Part shown: piece by piece, positions 10,414 through 23,493 of the stretch
Numbering within the stretch: the stretch's first letter is position 1
How the letters are laid out: the number at the start of each line of letters is the position of its first letter
NCBI GenBank assembly: GCA_950295325.1
Contig: OX485807.1
Coordinates: forward strand, 26,259,666-26,323,665
DNA length: 64,000 bases
DNA from: Polytrichum commune
Lineage: Eukaryota; Streptophyta; Polytrichopsida; Polytrichales; Polytrichaceae
Reading direction: 5' to 3'
Notes under the pieces: model-generated
The model's database searches: none
Told to the model about the DNA's origin: nothing
Seen by the model: only the letters and a program-made list of their open reading frames with translations
Program-made: the position numbers and the translations under genes

Positions 10414-12627
10414 TACTTAGTTAACCCCGTGTATGTGCCCATGGTTGATTACGTATTTTGTAGTGTTTATGTTAGTTATCCATACACTTTAATTTAATTG
10501 TTGAGTGTGTGTTGGGGAACTTACATGGTAGGTGTTTGATGTTGACATGTTGGACTATGGAACGCCACCGAGACTTCAATTCAAAGAAGGGCTTCATCAT
10601 TGTCTTTGAAAATGATTAGCTTGTGAGATGCATGCATTTTGGGGATCGTGTCACTTTGTTATTTGAAAGCTATGTCTTGTCGAGCTGATGGTTGGCTTTG
10701 TGGGGGCGTTGAATTAGTGGCTAACATCGCCACCGAGATCCACCACATTTTGGGAGCCACTCTTATTAGTTCATGGCATGGGCAACAATGAACCCTAACT
10801 TCCCACACAACCGATTTAGGGTTGATGGATGATTTCTTTTTTACATCAACCCCACTTAATTCATTCATTCACAATCAAAATAATCATAAACATCAAACCA
10901 ACATGGGCATCTACGCAAAGTCACATGAGCTGTGCAATTTATAGATGATTAGAATGTGAAAAATAAAATAAGAATGTCAAAGTGGGCAGTGGTCATGTTT
11001 TTGTGGTGTTGGGGAGTTCATGTGAGGATGTTGATTTCAATTAATAATTGCTACTTCAATGCAAGCTTTACATGAACATCAAAGATGTTTATTTTGGTAA
11101 AAGTGGGTTCTTTTTGAAGAAATTTTTGTTCATATAGAAATGGCCTTTATGCTCACATCAATTGTTTGATTCAACATTTGGACACTCTCAAAATTCGAAG
11201 GATTTTTTTTGCATATATGTGATTGAAAATATGGGATAGTTTACATACTCCAAAAGAAAGGTGGCGAGCCTATTGTGATTTGCACATATTGACATGAGAA
11301 TTTGTGGAGATGCTCGACTATTAAGTTGTTCCCATCTAGTGGATCACACAAGCTTGCCGCTCATTTTCCAGGTGAATTTGATGAGTCAAAGGTCATTTTC
11401 GAGGGATAAAACATGGCATGTTCTCGTGCATCACTTCCTTTAGTGGTATAATCTTAAACTCTCAAGAGTTATTCGTGCCCATTTTTTCCCCTCATCTCGC
11501 GTGCTTCAAGATCCTATGGACAAATCCCATTTTTACCTCAACACTTGCCCATGAAAACTCCACAACCGACATTGAGTGAAATGCAACTTGAAAGAATCCT
11601 TTCATGGCCTTGAGAGGTCAGTGTTAACTAAGGCTCGTGCTAGCCTATCCTTCGCCACTAACAACCCACATATTATTTTGCTACAAAATCAAAGCAAAAA
11701 ATTATGACATGACCAAGTGATGTCCCTGGCCACTACAACACCCAACTAAGCTTATTATTAAAATGCATGCCAAAATTATTATGAAAATTATTGAGTCAAA
11801 TTGCTAGAAATATGAAAATTGAGTAAATACCTACATTATAGATCTTGGTGTCATATTTCTCGGCTTTCATGCACGCCCAACATTTAGTTGGAAATCTTAT
11901 GTGTTTTCATGCAAGTATAAGAGTAACTTGGCAACACTGGTGGACAAGATAGCAATGATCCATCTGGATATCTGGGACGGAGTACTCGTAGTATCCACTT
12001 CGACGAAGTCTCATAGGTCAATAATTATGCTGAAACATATTTCATTGACCATGAGTTCTTCCTTTTTTTAATTTTAAAATTACCTCCCCATCAACAAAGA
12101 AATACAAATAGAAAAACCAAACCCAAACAAACACTTCTCATCCACCTTGACCCCGCAAAAAGCTATGCTTTATGGCATGAAGTCCACATGGGATGATCAT
12201 ACGGTGAGGATGAGGTTTGCTTTGGCTATGGTTATGATTGAAGAAACTTCACGAGTTGCATGTTTGAAACCTAAGCCAGTTTGATTCAAACCCTTTTGAC
12301 ATCACGTTTGGCACTTTTTATATTGTTAAAGCTGAAATTTCATACATATCTTAAATTTTGCCGCATCATATTTTAAATAAAATTTAATAATTATTTGATA
12401 AGGAGGCACTGAACTTGCTCTTAAAATACAACATTGTGCCAATGTAATACTACAACGTTAATTTATACCATTACATTGAAATGCGAATTCAATTACATTG
12501 ATTAGTGGGAGCGAGCTTCATGATGGCCATGCCATCTTGTGTTATGATGCTAACAAGGTTGGCACCCCAGCGGAAGCGGAGGGCGACCTCCCTTGTTTGT
12601 GGCCCGTGAGGTAACGGCTTTAGTAGT
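10414..12627. other. No gene seen
   Basis: About 2.2 kb of AT-rich intergenic DNA between the MITE and the second gene copy. Only short unsupported ORFs are present, with no recognisable domain, RNA gene or clear repeat structure. The last ~100 bp (from about 12530) become GC-richer as the gene leader approaches and would hold the promoter of gene copy 2. Confidence 0.4.
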
Positions 12628-12751
12628 GTTGGATTGATTCCGGATTAGGGTTTGGAGCTTCGCAGGCAGCAGGCCCACCGCCATTGCCATTGCGCACGAC
12701 TCTCACGGGAGCCTAGGAGCCTGGGAGGGAGGCACAGGGCCGGGCGAGTAC

Positions 12752-12937
12752 ATGATCGCCGATCATAGGCAGCAGGAGGCTGGCCGCGCTACTGGGGAGC
12801 GTCGCCGCACGGGAGGAGGAGGATTATCGTGGGTGCGGCTGGTGGTGGTGCTTGCGGGCAACAAGCAACGACGGAGCGGTTGGGGTTTGGAGAGGCGAGC
12901 CACGTTGAGAGGAGGCGAGGGTTGCAGGAGTAGCTAG
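12752..12937 (+). CDS. Upstream ORF (61 aa) ending 1 nt before the main start, copy 2
   Basis: Counterpart of the uORF at 2563-2748. Start, length, stop and 1-nt spacing to the main ATG at 12939 are all preserved. Differences from copy 1 are limited to a Glu/Gly and an Arg/Trp change. Translation is not shown. Confidence 0.4.
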   Translation: MIADHRQQEAGRATGERRRTGGGGLSWVRLVVVLAGNKQRRSGWGLERRATLRGGEGCRSS

Positions 12938-12938
12938 A

Positions 12939-15279
12939 ATGGTCGGAGGGGGAAACAACAGGAAGGACGATGGAGTGCCGGCAATAAGCAGCACCAACAT
13001 CTTCGCCGCGCTTGAGAGGAAGAGGTCGAAGTCATCCTCCAGGAAGAAATTGGAGCGGGAGAAGTCGAAGGGCAAGCCGAGCGAGGGAGACGACGCGAAG
13101 GCAGCCGAGGAGCCGGCGCAGTTCTGGTCGGCCACGCAGGTGTCCGTGAAGTCGTGGGCAGACTGCGACGATGAGGACGACTACTACGCGACAACGGCGC
13201 CCCCTGCGGATCACGGCGTGGAAGCCGCTGCCGCCACGGAGGAACAGAAGGAGGTCGTGAGCCAAGGAGAGGTAAGGGTTTTGGGGGAGCCATTTTTGAG
13301 TGGGAACAGGTTGAGAATGAAAGGGGCTCTTGTTTGCACGACAATAGAGGTACATGTGGGAACATAGGACGCGGAGATAACAGTGCGGTGGTAGCATTTA
13401 CGTGAGCATGAATTCGTGGATGATCGATAAATGATCATGGGGTTCTGGATTGAGTCGAATGCGGATGTGGTGTAGCGAGCATTCTTAGGCGGGTTTGGAC
13501 GTGTTTTTAGAACGGATCATGCAGGTGAGGAGGAATGAGATCCAGTGAGTCGGAGTGTGAAAAGCCGTGGCGATGAAGCATGTTATGAAAGGGTGATGCA
13601 TGGGTGCAAGGGAATTGAAACATGCAGTTGTAGGTTTGATTAATATACGTGGTCGGAGGAGTTTTTTTGTACATTTATCGAGAGAGGTGAAATTCGTGTG
13701 ACTTTGCTTCAATATATACATTAGCTAACAATCTCGTCCTTCTGTGTCGGATTCTATAGAGGTTAAACATTGGCTTTTAGGTGATCAGGGTTTGAACAGC
13801 TTACGTTATTAGGGTTCCCCAAGATATGTCTGAACCCAGCAATGTAGGCGGTGGGTTGCATGTCTTGCAAAAGGAGGAGATAGATTTAGAATCAACAATT
13901 GCGATGGTCCGTGCAATTTTTCTTCTTTTGGGAATAATCACGGCCAGCTGATTATGTCACTGAACGGTTGCATGTGGAAGAATCAAAATACTGATAATTT
14001 CTTCGGTGTTGAAGGACAATATTTTGCAATATTAGTTTTCTTATCGATAGGAAAGTTGTGCTTTAAATAGTTCTGTGGAGTACGAGGTTGCTTTAGCCAA
14101 TGACATGAGCTTGCTGGCTGATTCCTAGGATTAGGAAAATATGTAATGGTTAGGTCTTGAGCTCGTGTCGACAATGTCCGACCTAATTAGGGTTTACTGG
14201 GAGTTTTGGCTGTTTTAAACATGATCCTCAAAAGATCTCTTCAGTCATTTAGTAGGTAGGTGCCATCTTGAGCCATTCTAATATCCCATAAACCCGGAGA
14301 AACATGGCTGCCAATAAATCCTGCTTGCTGTTCGTTCTTCTTTGCATTTCCAGCTGGCAACATGTTCACCATGCTTTGGTATGTGATTGAAAGACCTTTT
14401 AAGCTTTGACTTTACTTCCAGGAAAGTGATGGCGATGAAGAGGGGGAAGGAGAAGAAGAGATCGATGATGAAGTTGAGGAGGAAGGAGAGAACGAGAGTA
14501 AGACAGCTGCTGGTGCTGATGATGTTCCGACCAAGCTGGACTCTTTTCCCACAGTAACGAGGGAGCCAGAGAGGCAGCTGTCAAAGAAGGAGCTGAAGAA
14601 GAAGGAGCTGGCTGACTTGGAGGCAGTTCTTGCAGAGTTAGGACTGGACAAGAAGGAAGAGAAAGAAGAAAATGGTGAATGTTTTCTTCATGATTTGAAC
14701 AGGCTTACGTTTTGATCTCAAAGTGTAGCTTCCCACACATCTCGATGGATGTTGATTCTGTTTTATTGCATCCTTCACATTCAGATGAATCTGTATAGGT
14801 AATTCCAAAAGTAATTATAAAATCAGTAATTGTAACAGCTACTTTTAGGTGGGATATTGACTTCCTGTGCCTTGTTGTTCCCAGGCTCTGACCCAAACTG
14901 TGAGGATAAGAAAGAAGAGGAGACTGCAGATGGCAATGATGATTGTAGAACTGGGGAAAATCCTTCATTGACAAATAGCAAAAGCTCAAAGAGGAGGAAG
15001 GCAAAGAAGGAGAAGTCGTTCAAGGAGAGGGATGGGGAGGTGGTGCCCACCCAGGACAGTGAACAAAAAGAGGAGGATCCTGTTGAAGAGATCGGGGAGC
15101 CATTGGACCCCAAGGAAGTTTTGAAACGGATGCAGTCATTAAAGAAGAAAAAGTCATCAGGTGCCGGTGAAACGACCGCAGCAAAGGCTGCAGCTGCTGA
15201 GGCTGCGGCAAGGGCTGCGAAGCTCGCTGCTGCCAAGAAGAAGGAGAAAAGCCACTACAACCAGCAGCCAGTGAGGTGA
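12939..15279 (+). CDS. Conserved plant lysine/glutamate-rich protein, copy 2 (3 exons, 326 aa)
   Basis: Exons are 12939-13271, 14422-14674 and 14885-15279; the joined frame is 981 nt with the same splice phases as copy 1. Exon 1 encodes the same 111 residues as copy 1. Exon 2 is 6 nt longer, adding two residues in the acidic stretch, with further substitutions there (SKADAG versus SKTAAG). Exon 3 differs by a few residues in the acidic part and keeps the basic helix and KSHYNQQPVR end. Both copies have all splice signals and no premature stops, so both look functional. They have different upstream sequences and so may be expressed differently. Function is as unknown as for copy 1. Confidence 0.85.
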
Positions 15280-16540
15280 ATGGAGAGTATACTAGTGTGA
15301 AGTGCATGTGCTAAAAAGCATATGCTTCGAACATGTGTTTGCCATGTGATTAAAACAGGCATGGGCATTTTTTCTTTAAAGTATGTACTGGTTCCACCAT
15401 TTGCTAGAGCCAGATTGTGAACGGTTAGTTTCTGTATTGAATCATGGGGGTTTGGTAAAGTGGGGGGCTACATACTTCCAAGGGGAATCCTGTAGTAGCT
15501 TGTTAGTCTATATTCACGTCTTTCTCCTGTAGTTTTATTTCTAATATGTAGCAACTCTTGAGGTAATGCTGAAAATATATATGGAGGTCTAGAGGCTGGT
15601 AGATTATCAGCAAAATTCGGACTGGCCATGCCCAGCACAGCAAACATGTCTCATCAGAAGGTTGGATGGGCAGTACGGGAGTGAGTGTTCATGTCTATGA
15701 AGGATCCTCTCCTTCTGGAACTTCAATCATCCAGATAGAAATGCTCCTAAGGCATTCTTTGAAGAGGCGGAAGTTTTTCGCAGAGATGAACTTCCCTTGT
15801 TACGGTGGTTGTTAGATAGAAGGGTTTAGATTATACTTCATGCGGGGTCTAGTACCATTCTTAGGAAACCTTGGAGTAAAGAGCAGCTACTTTTGCCATT
15901 ATGGAATGATGAGTGGTCTGTAAATGAAACGGAAAGTTATTGGTGAGGTTGATCTGATTGTGAGAGAATGTTATGAAATAGTGAAGTGATGAGAAACCTT
16001 TTGTTGATATTTGATGATGAGGTTATGCTGTGGATGTGGTGGCTTTGCGGTGTTTGGCGGGTATGCTTCTGTTGTTTTGTGACTTGGTTGACATGAAGAC
16101 TTGTAAGTATTGTAATGTTTGAGGAGTTCCATGTATAGAGATGATTAAAACGTGTGGAGGTAAGCCAAGAAATGTATTTGAGTTGTTGAGGATTAGTTCT
16201 GACAAAGATGTAAAAGCTTGTTTTGAAAATTACCTTGCTTTAGAACTCTCTTCATGAAATGCTTTGCCCATTTCATTCTGTATGAGATATTGTGTACCAT
16301 GTTTGAATTATCTTGCATTAGTTTGTGAGGAGTGTGCAATCATCTCCAAGTGTGCAAATCTTTACTCGTTGCCAAGTAGTTCGATGAAGAGTGGCATTCC
16401 ATGATTAGTGACCAGAATTCGTTGAGCTATTTTCTACACACTAGTGGCTAAATATGGCATGCATATTTAGCTTCTTTTCATTGTGTGGTTATCTGGATTG
16501 TGATCTGTGTATTTTGAGCACACCTAACAACCTAACGATA

Positions 16541-19227
16541 CTTTTATCAATTCGTCACTCAGGTGCAGTGTTCAAGTTTGAAGTGTGCATATGCATTTTA
16601 ATGTGAAGGGCTTCAAAATAATTACACTTCACTCAAACTTTCAAACTTTTTCCAACACTTCACAAAAAAAACTTGATATTGGCCGTTTTGTATTGAATAT
16701 GAAAATAATATGACTTCTTACTATGTTGAAGAAGTACATGGAATAAAATGATGCACTAACATTATTTACATTTCCTACATGATGCACTTAATCATCATCC
16801 AACTCCAAAGGCAAAGCCCTCTGGTTTTTGGTCGATTTCCAAGTGTCGAAAATTCTAGCCCAATCCATAATTTCCATCACACAACGACACTCGTATCAAT
16901 GCATCCAATGTTTCAAGTTTTAATCAACCTTTGCGATCACTCTTCACCCAATTATGTTGGGAAAATCCACGTTCACATATAGTTGTGCTTGCTAAGCCAA
17001 AGTTATAGTCAGTGCCGAGTCGCAATTGCAAGAGTTGTTGGAATTTGGAAGTGTCTACTAGAGTGCCAAGATTGGAGTCCAGCTATGTTTCTATTTGCAA
17101 GTTGTAGCCATTGCATTTTGTGACAAGCAATTCACTGTGAAGGCTGGAAACTTTGCAAAACACATTTTTGTGAAGTGCCCGAAAGAAAAAGACAAAGAAC
17201 TTTTTTGACGGCCAAAGTGGCATTTGACAGGTGTTGAAGACATCAATATTGAACAATGCTCGGGTGGCCTCACCTCCTCAGACAAGTTCAATGACAGACA
17301 TGCCAAGGACTACTTGGGTTTTGAATATTAGTTTTTCTTGTAGATACATCTTATCTGCTTCCCGTGTCAAAGCCATGGTTACTAAGAATGACACTTTCTC
17401 TATGGAAAACGCCATCTAAGAACGTTAGTCCACACCCAATATCCCCCCCCCCCTTTACTGGCTTACACGGGACCCAATACTAGATTAAAATGTTTAGATG
17501 CCCTTGCGTAACTAGCGACCCGATACTAGATTAAAGCGGATTATTACATTCACTTGTCAAAAATGCATGATATATGGGAGAGACATGTGAAAAGGAGGGA
17601 GATTTAAACTAAGCACATCCGTTCCCTAGGGTTTGAGGATGTTTGAGATGGAGTGACATCACAGAAGGTGATATTACGGAGGGTAGGGTGTATATGGATG
17701 TGATCCCTTGATGGTGCCTTATAACTTCTCTTATGTGATAAATCTCAAGAACGCCATAACGGAAATGGGAATGTAATCTTATAAAACGTCTTTGCACATC
17801 CCAAAAGGGGGATCTTTATTACAGCTGTGCTAATAAAACTCTTTGTTAAAATACTCATTCCCTAAATGTAGGCATTTTAAAAATTGTATGTGCTTTATTT
17901 CACATCAAATTACGGAAGGGAAGAAAAAGGAAAAACAAACAAAACCAAAAACCTTCAAATCCATTTTTCATGGTATTTGTTCTATTTTGCAATATTTGCA
18001 ATTTTTCTTAACATTTATTCACAATGGTGTGGGCCACCTAGCATGGGACATGGGTTTCCTCTATGTAGCTTACGATCCTTACAATGACCAATAAAATGTC
18101 ACAAAACGGGTGAAATTCATTTGCATATTGTGTCAATTATATGATCACGTGGCATTGACTATTGGGATCATTGCATGATCCTTGTAGTGAATGCTTATTG
18201 TACTCAGACCTTAACATGAGGCTTCAATGTCAGTTTTAGGTTAGTCATTAATGAAACTTTGAACCCTTATAACTTTTGCATATGGAATTCAAGTAAAGGC
18301 TAAAATTTAAGTATATTTGGATTTATGTATGAATTTTGGATAATTCTAACTACCAATACGACATACACTAGATCACAAAACTACACAAATATGATGGTTG
18401 GCAAAATGTGGAAGACAAACATTCAAAGTTGTAGTTGTTGTGTTGTTATTTTTTATTGTTGTTGTTTGATGTTCTTGTCCCCACAAGTGCATATCCCCCT
18501 ATTATCTTTGGACAAGTGGTTTGTCCAAATATACTTAAATGTCAGCCAGATGTACTTTTGGTGCTTTGGAACCCTTTTCAAATTCCAATAGTTAAAACCA
18601 ACCCATCAAAAACTTTATCAATATGATGATGCTACATATACCGTAGAGGCCTCTTTATTTCATCTTTATTTGTGCCAAAATGTAGTTTCCATGTGGGATA
18701 CAAGTGGATCTTAGCGAATATGAGCATGACATTTGGCAAAATCTAAGGGGGGGGGGGTAATTATTTGTCATTGGAATAGAGAGCCCTCTATGTTACTCAT
18801 GACTTAAAGTGACGATTTTAGCACCATCTACCAAATATTACAAAATATCATGAGTAGATTTGCAGATGAACGTACTATTCATATGAATACTATCCCATAG
18901 TTCAAGGTAGGAGATTAGGGCCATTTAACGGGCTTAAAGCACGATATGAGGATAGTAATGAAGGGGTTGCACCAATTTTGTACTTTTCTAAGCACATTGA
19001 CTGATGCCCATTGCCATGTCTTGTGTATTCATACTGAGCTTGCACCATAACAATACATTTGTATGTGCCGGCCAAGTCCACAAACATCATTAATTGACCA
19101 AAACCCTAATCCTTCATCCACATGAAATGGAGTTTTTTTTTTTTTTTTTTTTTCTTGTACTTGGAAATCAAGATATGTTAGTTGGATTCCACAATATTTG
19201 TAAAGAGGGGAGGGGGCGTTGAAGACT
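16541..19227. other. No gene seen
   Basis: About 2.7 kb of AT-rich intergenic DNA. Short ORFs of at most ~90 codons show no domain or codon pattern worth supporting. Poly-C (17443-17453) and poly-G (18747-18757) tracts of 11 nt and a ~20-nt T run near 19132-19153 are present. Confidence 0.4.
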
Positions 19228-19394
19228 CATAACATTATTCAGTATCATAACAATGTTTTGTGGGACTGACAATATTCGACATAATATTCCCGGATATTCC
19301 CCACATTTAGTCTGAATATGAGGAATATCCGGGAAAACTATGTAGAATATTGTTAGTCCCACTGAACATTGTTATGAATATGAGTAATGTTATG
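19228..19394. repeat. Foldback (hairpin) element, ~75-bp arms
   Basis: CATAACATTATTCAGTATCA at the left and its imperfect complement at the right end (19394) begin two arms of about 75 bp, separated by a ~20-bp loop around 19300-19320. Matching blocks include CAATGTT, GTGGGACT, AATATTC and CCCGGATATTCC. A transcript would fold into a long near-perfect hairpin. It looks like a small foldback MITE; a small-RNA precursor is possible. Confidence 0.75.
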
Positions 19395-22300
19395 CTAAAG
19401 GGGAGTTGGGTACCTCTCTAATTTGAAGTCTGGAATTGACTTTTGATTGAGCAGAATCCAATTGGGTTGTGCAAACATATTTGTGAGTTTGAAGTTCTTT
19501 TTCAAATCTTAAACCAAAAATTGTATTACTATCATATTTTAATTGTTCAAACTTTCTTGAAAGCTTTTGTATGTTTCGGTGTAGAATTTTGACATATAAA
19601 AGTTCAATAAATCCATTCATGCAACATTCAAAAGTACATAAATGATGTGGCGGGTGCATCCTCATTTGTGTGTTTGACAACAAGACAAATCTACTCTCTC
19701 ATGTGTTCACCCTCGAATCAAATCATATTTCAAACATCCGAACCTACAACAAACGTTTTCCAAGATCAACATGTTTCTCTAAGGACACTAAAAATGCAAT
19801 CAATACTCGATGATTAGCAAATCAAGTCATGGCCATACCCAGTTCCCACATTATTTCCAAAGTCATAAATGGCCAACACATACTCCAATATCTAGTGGTT
19901 TTTTTTTTTTTTTTTAAAAAAAAATGCCTTTGTCTTAAATCCATACATAACACTCATATGTGACTCAAATATGGGGTCTCCAATTGAATACAAAAATGGA
20001 CAAATTTAGTCTCGCTAATTCACATTAGGTGTCTAACTCAACATGACTTTTGGTCAAGAGTTGGTGTTTTGCATACTACACCTTCCAAGTTTGGTGAGTT
20101 TCTTTAGAAGTACATGTTGAGGTAGTGTTTGAATTTGAACGATGAACATTCTATATTGGGTTTATCGAGAAACGCACCCCTTTTGGCATCCCAAGAGGTG
20201 CTAAAAGGAGCTTAGCCCCTAATGAACCAAAATAGGTTGTTGTTCATACAAATTCAAATAGTAGTTCTAAGCACGCACCACAAAGGTTTAAAACAATTAA
20301 ATACAAATTGAATTGATATTATATGCAAAACAACCAACGGAAAAACATAGCACGGGGATCAACACCCGATGAAAAATACCATTGATTTGAAGAACACCTC
20401 CATTGGCAAGAATGGGGCAAAGTTGATGAATGTAGCATCAATTTTTGTCAACTTATACCGGACCCTTTTGGTCTAATGATAACTACACTAAAGATTGTAA
20501 TTAGAGTCACTTATTAATTGGAATTGCATGATGCTATATCTTTGTACTATTATTTTATTTCTATTTTTACCAAGCGAAAGTGTTAGTGTTCTATGATGTC
20601 TAAACAATCAATTTGACCTTTATTGATAACAAAAAAGTGAGATATATAGTAAATACTTATAGCATTGTGTAATTTCAAATAGGACGTGATACTGAGTACA
20701 ATATTAAGTGTAGTCAGGTGAGCTATGAAGTGGACAATTCTAAGACATTATCAGTGAGTGTATTGGTAAAGACATTTTCTAGAAGATGAATTACATGATT
20801 TAGCCATGCAACTACAGGAAGCTTGTTGAAAATTCTCAATTAAAATAATACAAAGCTCATATATATATATATAGTAATTTATCACAAAAGGGACAATTTA
20901 ATTCATTCTTGACCTCAAAAAAAATGATCTTTTGATATTGAAATGGGATCAACGCCATTGCCAAGAAAATTCCATGAGGAACACAATGATACCTATTATG
21001 ACCTTCTTAGCACCTTCTTTTTGGGATAAATTTGTCTTCAAGAGTCATTCATAAGCCAAAAAAAATGGCCTCTCATGAAGTTACGGGGTACCATACAAAG
21101 GGCTTGTTTCTACTAGAGCCTCTTCATCCATAATAGATGAGGTTACCAAGACCGCTACCCGTCCAACGAGAGGGAATTTTTGGATCAAAGCGGGCGAGAG
21201 GTAAATCGATTAGACTAATCTAGGATCTTTGAAGTTAATCTAGTCTCAAATGATCCCAACAATACAAATATTATTTCATGTCGTTTTTTGCCGATATTTG
21301 AGAAGTACACTTATATGTGAGAATTCTATCTTGTCATAATAACATCCCTTTCATAAATCCATATAAAATTTTAAAAAAAATATCACCCTCTATAAACTTG
21401 TGGTCAATTCATATAATAGTGTCTCTAGACTAATGCAGATTCTTTGAAACTTATCCGAAATGCAAAGTTATCTTGAAAAAGTAACATCCTGTGTTACATG
21501 TTATTACAGAGCAATGAATGGAGAGAACTGGCAACTAGTTACAGATGAACCAGTTGAGTTTGAAAAATAACTAGTCGAGGTTCAAGACTTCGGGATAATC
21601 ACTGATCATTTTAGAGGAATTTATAGAATATACCTCCATTTTACCAAGAATAACTGAAAGATGTCAACATGTAACCAGACGGACTTGGAAATACTAGGAT
21701 CTTGACTGATTGTGTCCAAAAATGTGCCCGGAATCTGTTTCAGAGCATGTTTCATTAAATGGATGCAAGGTACGTTTGCATATATGCAATAATTCTCTCT
21801 TGCCTCGAAGCCCCAGTATCATTGAACAGTGGGAATCTGACTTCATGTGGGTAAATGAGTTCAGTGCTGACAGCCTAAAATAAACAAAATAATATTTAGA
21901 AATTTAGAGGAGTGTTATATGCATATCCCCAGGTCAATGACCCAGGAGCATGTTCTACAGCCGTTGCACTATTTGTACCTGCTTCTTTTAATTTGCTTTT
22001 CTTCTCCCTTTCTTTGGCCTGACAAGCCTGCCACTTTGGTAGTGATGGGTGTAACTTGAACCATTATTTCACACGCAGCAATTTAAGAGTGTCCGTCCGC
22101 CTCCAAAAATAGGACAATAGAAACCCAAGAATGATTGCCGACTGTACTAATACCTCCTTGGTAGTATATATGTACCTCTTGAAGAATTCAAAGTGTTGAC
22201 TATGTTCATAATTTTGACTGTTTTCTGATTTCAAGACAAACTCTCATCTTGAAAAAGTTACGGTCATCTTGTCACGGAGTTGATAAAGTTAAGCAAGTGG

Positions 22301-22899
22301 CCAAATTGGGGATTGCCACCCACAAATTGAGCTCAAGCGCAAACTTGTAACAGAAATTGAGCTCTTAAGTAGCAGGCACGCCCCACAAGCGGAAAGAAAT
22401 TAGTAATATTGGATACAAAACGATTAATAACAAATCATACCTTAAACCCCGAAAGAGAAGTCCCATTGAGTTGAAGGATAACTCTAATGTTAACCGTCAC
22501 CACAACCCAAGTGCAGAAAGGATAGCCCCACAACAACTGGAAATACAGTAAGAAAAGTTGCAAAGAGAAAGAAAATCACTGGTTACTGGTCACACCGCAA
22601 GTCAAGAAGTGATGTTTATTGTGCAGAAGGCACAGGACGCCAGACTTCGTCATCGTACAAAGACAAATCGATGGTGGCCCAAAAAATCAGTAAATTTTTC
22701 TCCTACAATTGAGAGATTGTTTCTACAAGTGAGAGATTTGTGGTTGAATCCACTGCACAATGAATCCTCGTCTATGGAACTCTCTTGTACCTGGGCGGAC
22801 CAAAAATGTGGCACAATAATCGTCTCTGTCTGCAGCAATCGAGGGAATAGAGAGACTCGAGAGTCTAGGTAAAAATTTCTAAAAAAACTCCAGTCATCT
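19395..22899. other. No gene seen
   Basis: About 3.5 kb of mostly AT-rich sequence with short homopolymers and a small TA repeat near 20863. No supportable coding region, RNA gene or complete element was found. The part from about 22440 onward is closer to average composition and may include the end of the transcript of the minus-strand receptor kinase. Confidence 0.35.
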
Positions 22900-23493
22900 A
22901 TCTATCTGTCACTAAGAAAGATGACAGTGGCCACAATCAATCTCTGAGCCTTCCCTTCGAGCTATGTGTCTAAAACCCTGACCCCTGAACCCTGGACCTG
23001 GTGAACTGGATCTGACCAAACCTGGACCATTGAAACAAAACTGGCCTGAATAGCAAGATCACACATGAGAAGAAGCACAAAAAGCCGCGGGGAGGATTTG
23101 ACCACTTCTTCGACATGGACAAATTGTACACACAATCTTGGGAGGAATGCAGGAAGTTCCTTTCCCCAAGTCTGGGTTAACATCATACTGAAGAAATGAT
23201 GCATGCTTCAGTATGATGCTAATCCACACTGCAAAATCCCTACAGAAATTGCCAATGTGTGACGACTTCCTTAATTACCTGCAATGCCCTGCCAAAACAT
23301 TTGCAGGATGAGATTTGTGACAACATCTCAAAGAATGCACAAATGTCACCACTCACTCTTTCCAGGTTCCGGAGCTTCATCATCAACATGACCTCAAAAA
23401 AGGCGGCCGATGATGATGATGATGTTGATGACGATGTCATTTGCTGATGATGTTTTTGGAGAGAAAATTTTGAGAGGAGCATCATCATAAGCT
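22900..23493 (-). other. Probable 3' untranslated region of the receptor kinase
   Basis: Sequence downstream of the minus-strand stop codon at 23494. It contains a GAT/ATC trinucleotide-rich stretch at about 23408-23443. No polyadenylation site could be assigned with confidence. Confidence 0.35.

Larger units (their letters stand above)
12628..16540 (+). repeat. Segmental duplication, unit 2 (paired with 2450-6510)
   Basis: Direct-repeat partner of 2450-6510. The left boundary falls inside the gene's 5' leader: homology starts near the GGATTGATTC block, and upstream sequences are unrelated. The right side stays near-identical to about 16350, then continues as decayed homology (TCTTTTCATTGTGTGGTT) to about 16540. 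The 3' flank at 15280-16540 contains no further gene. Confidence 0.9.
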
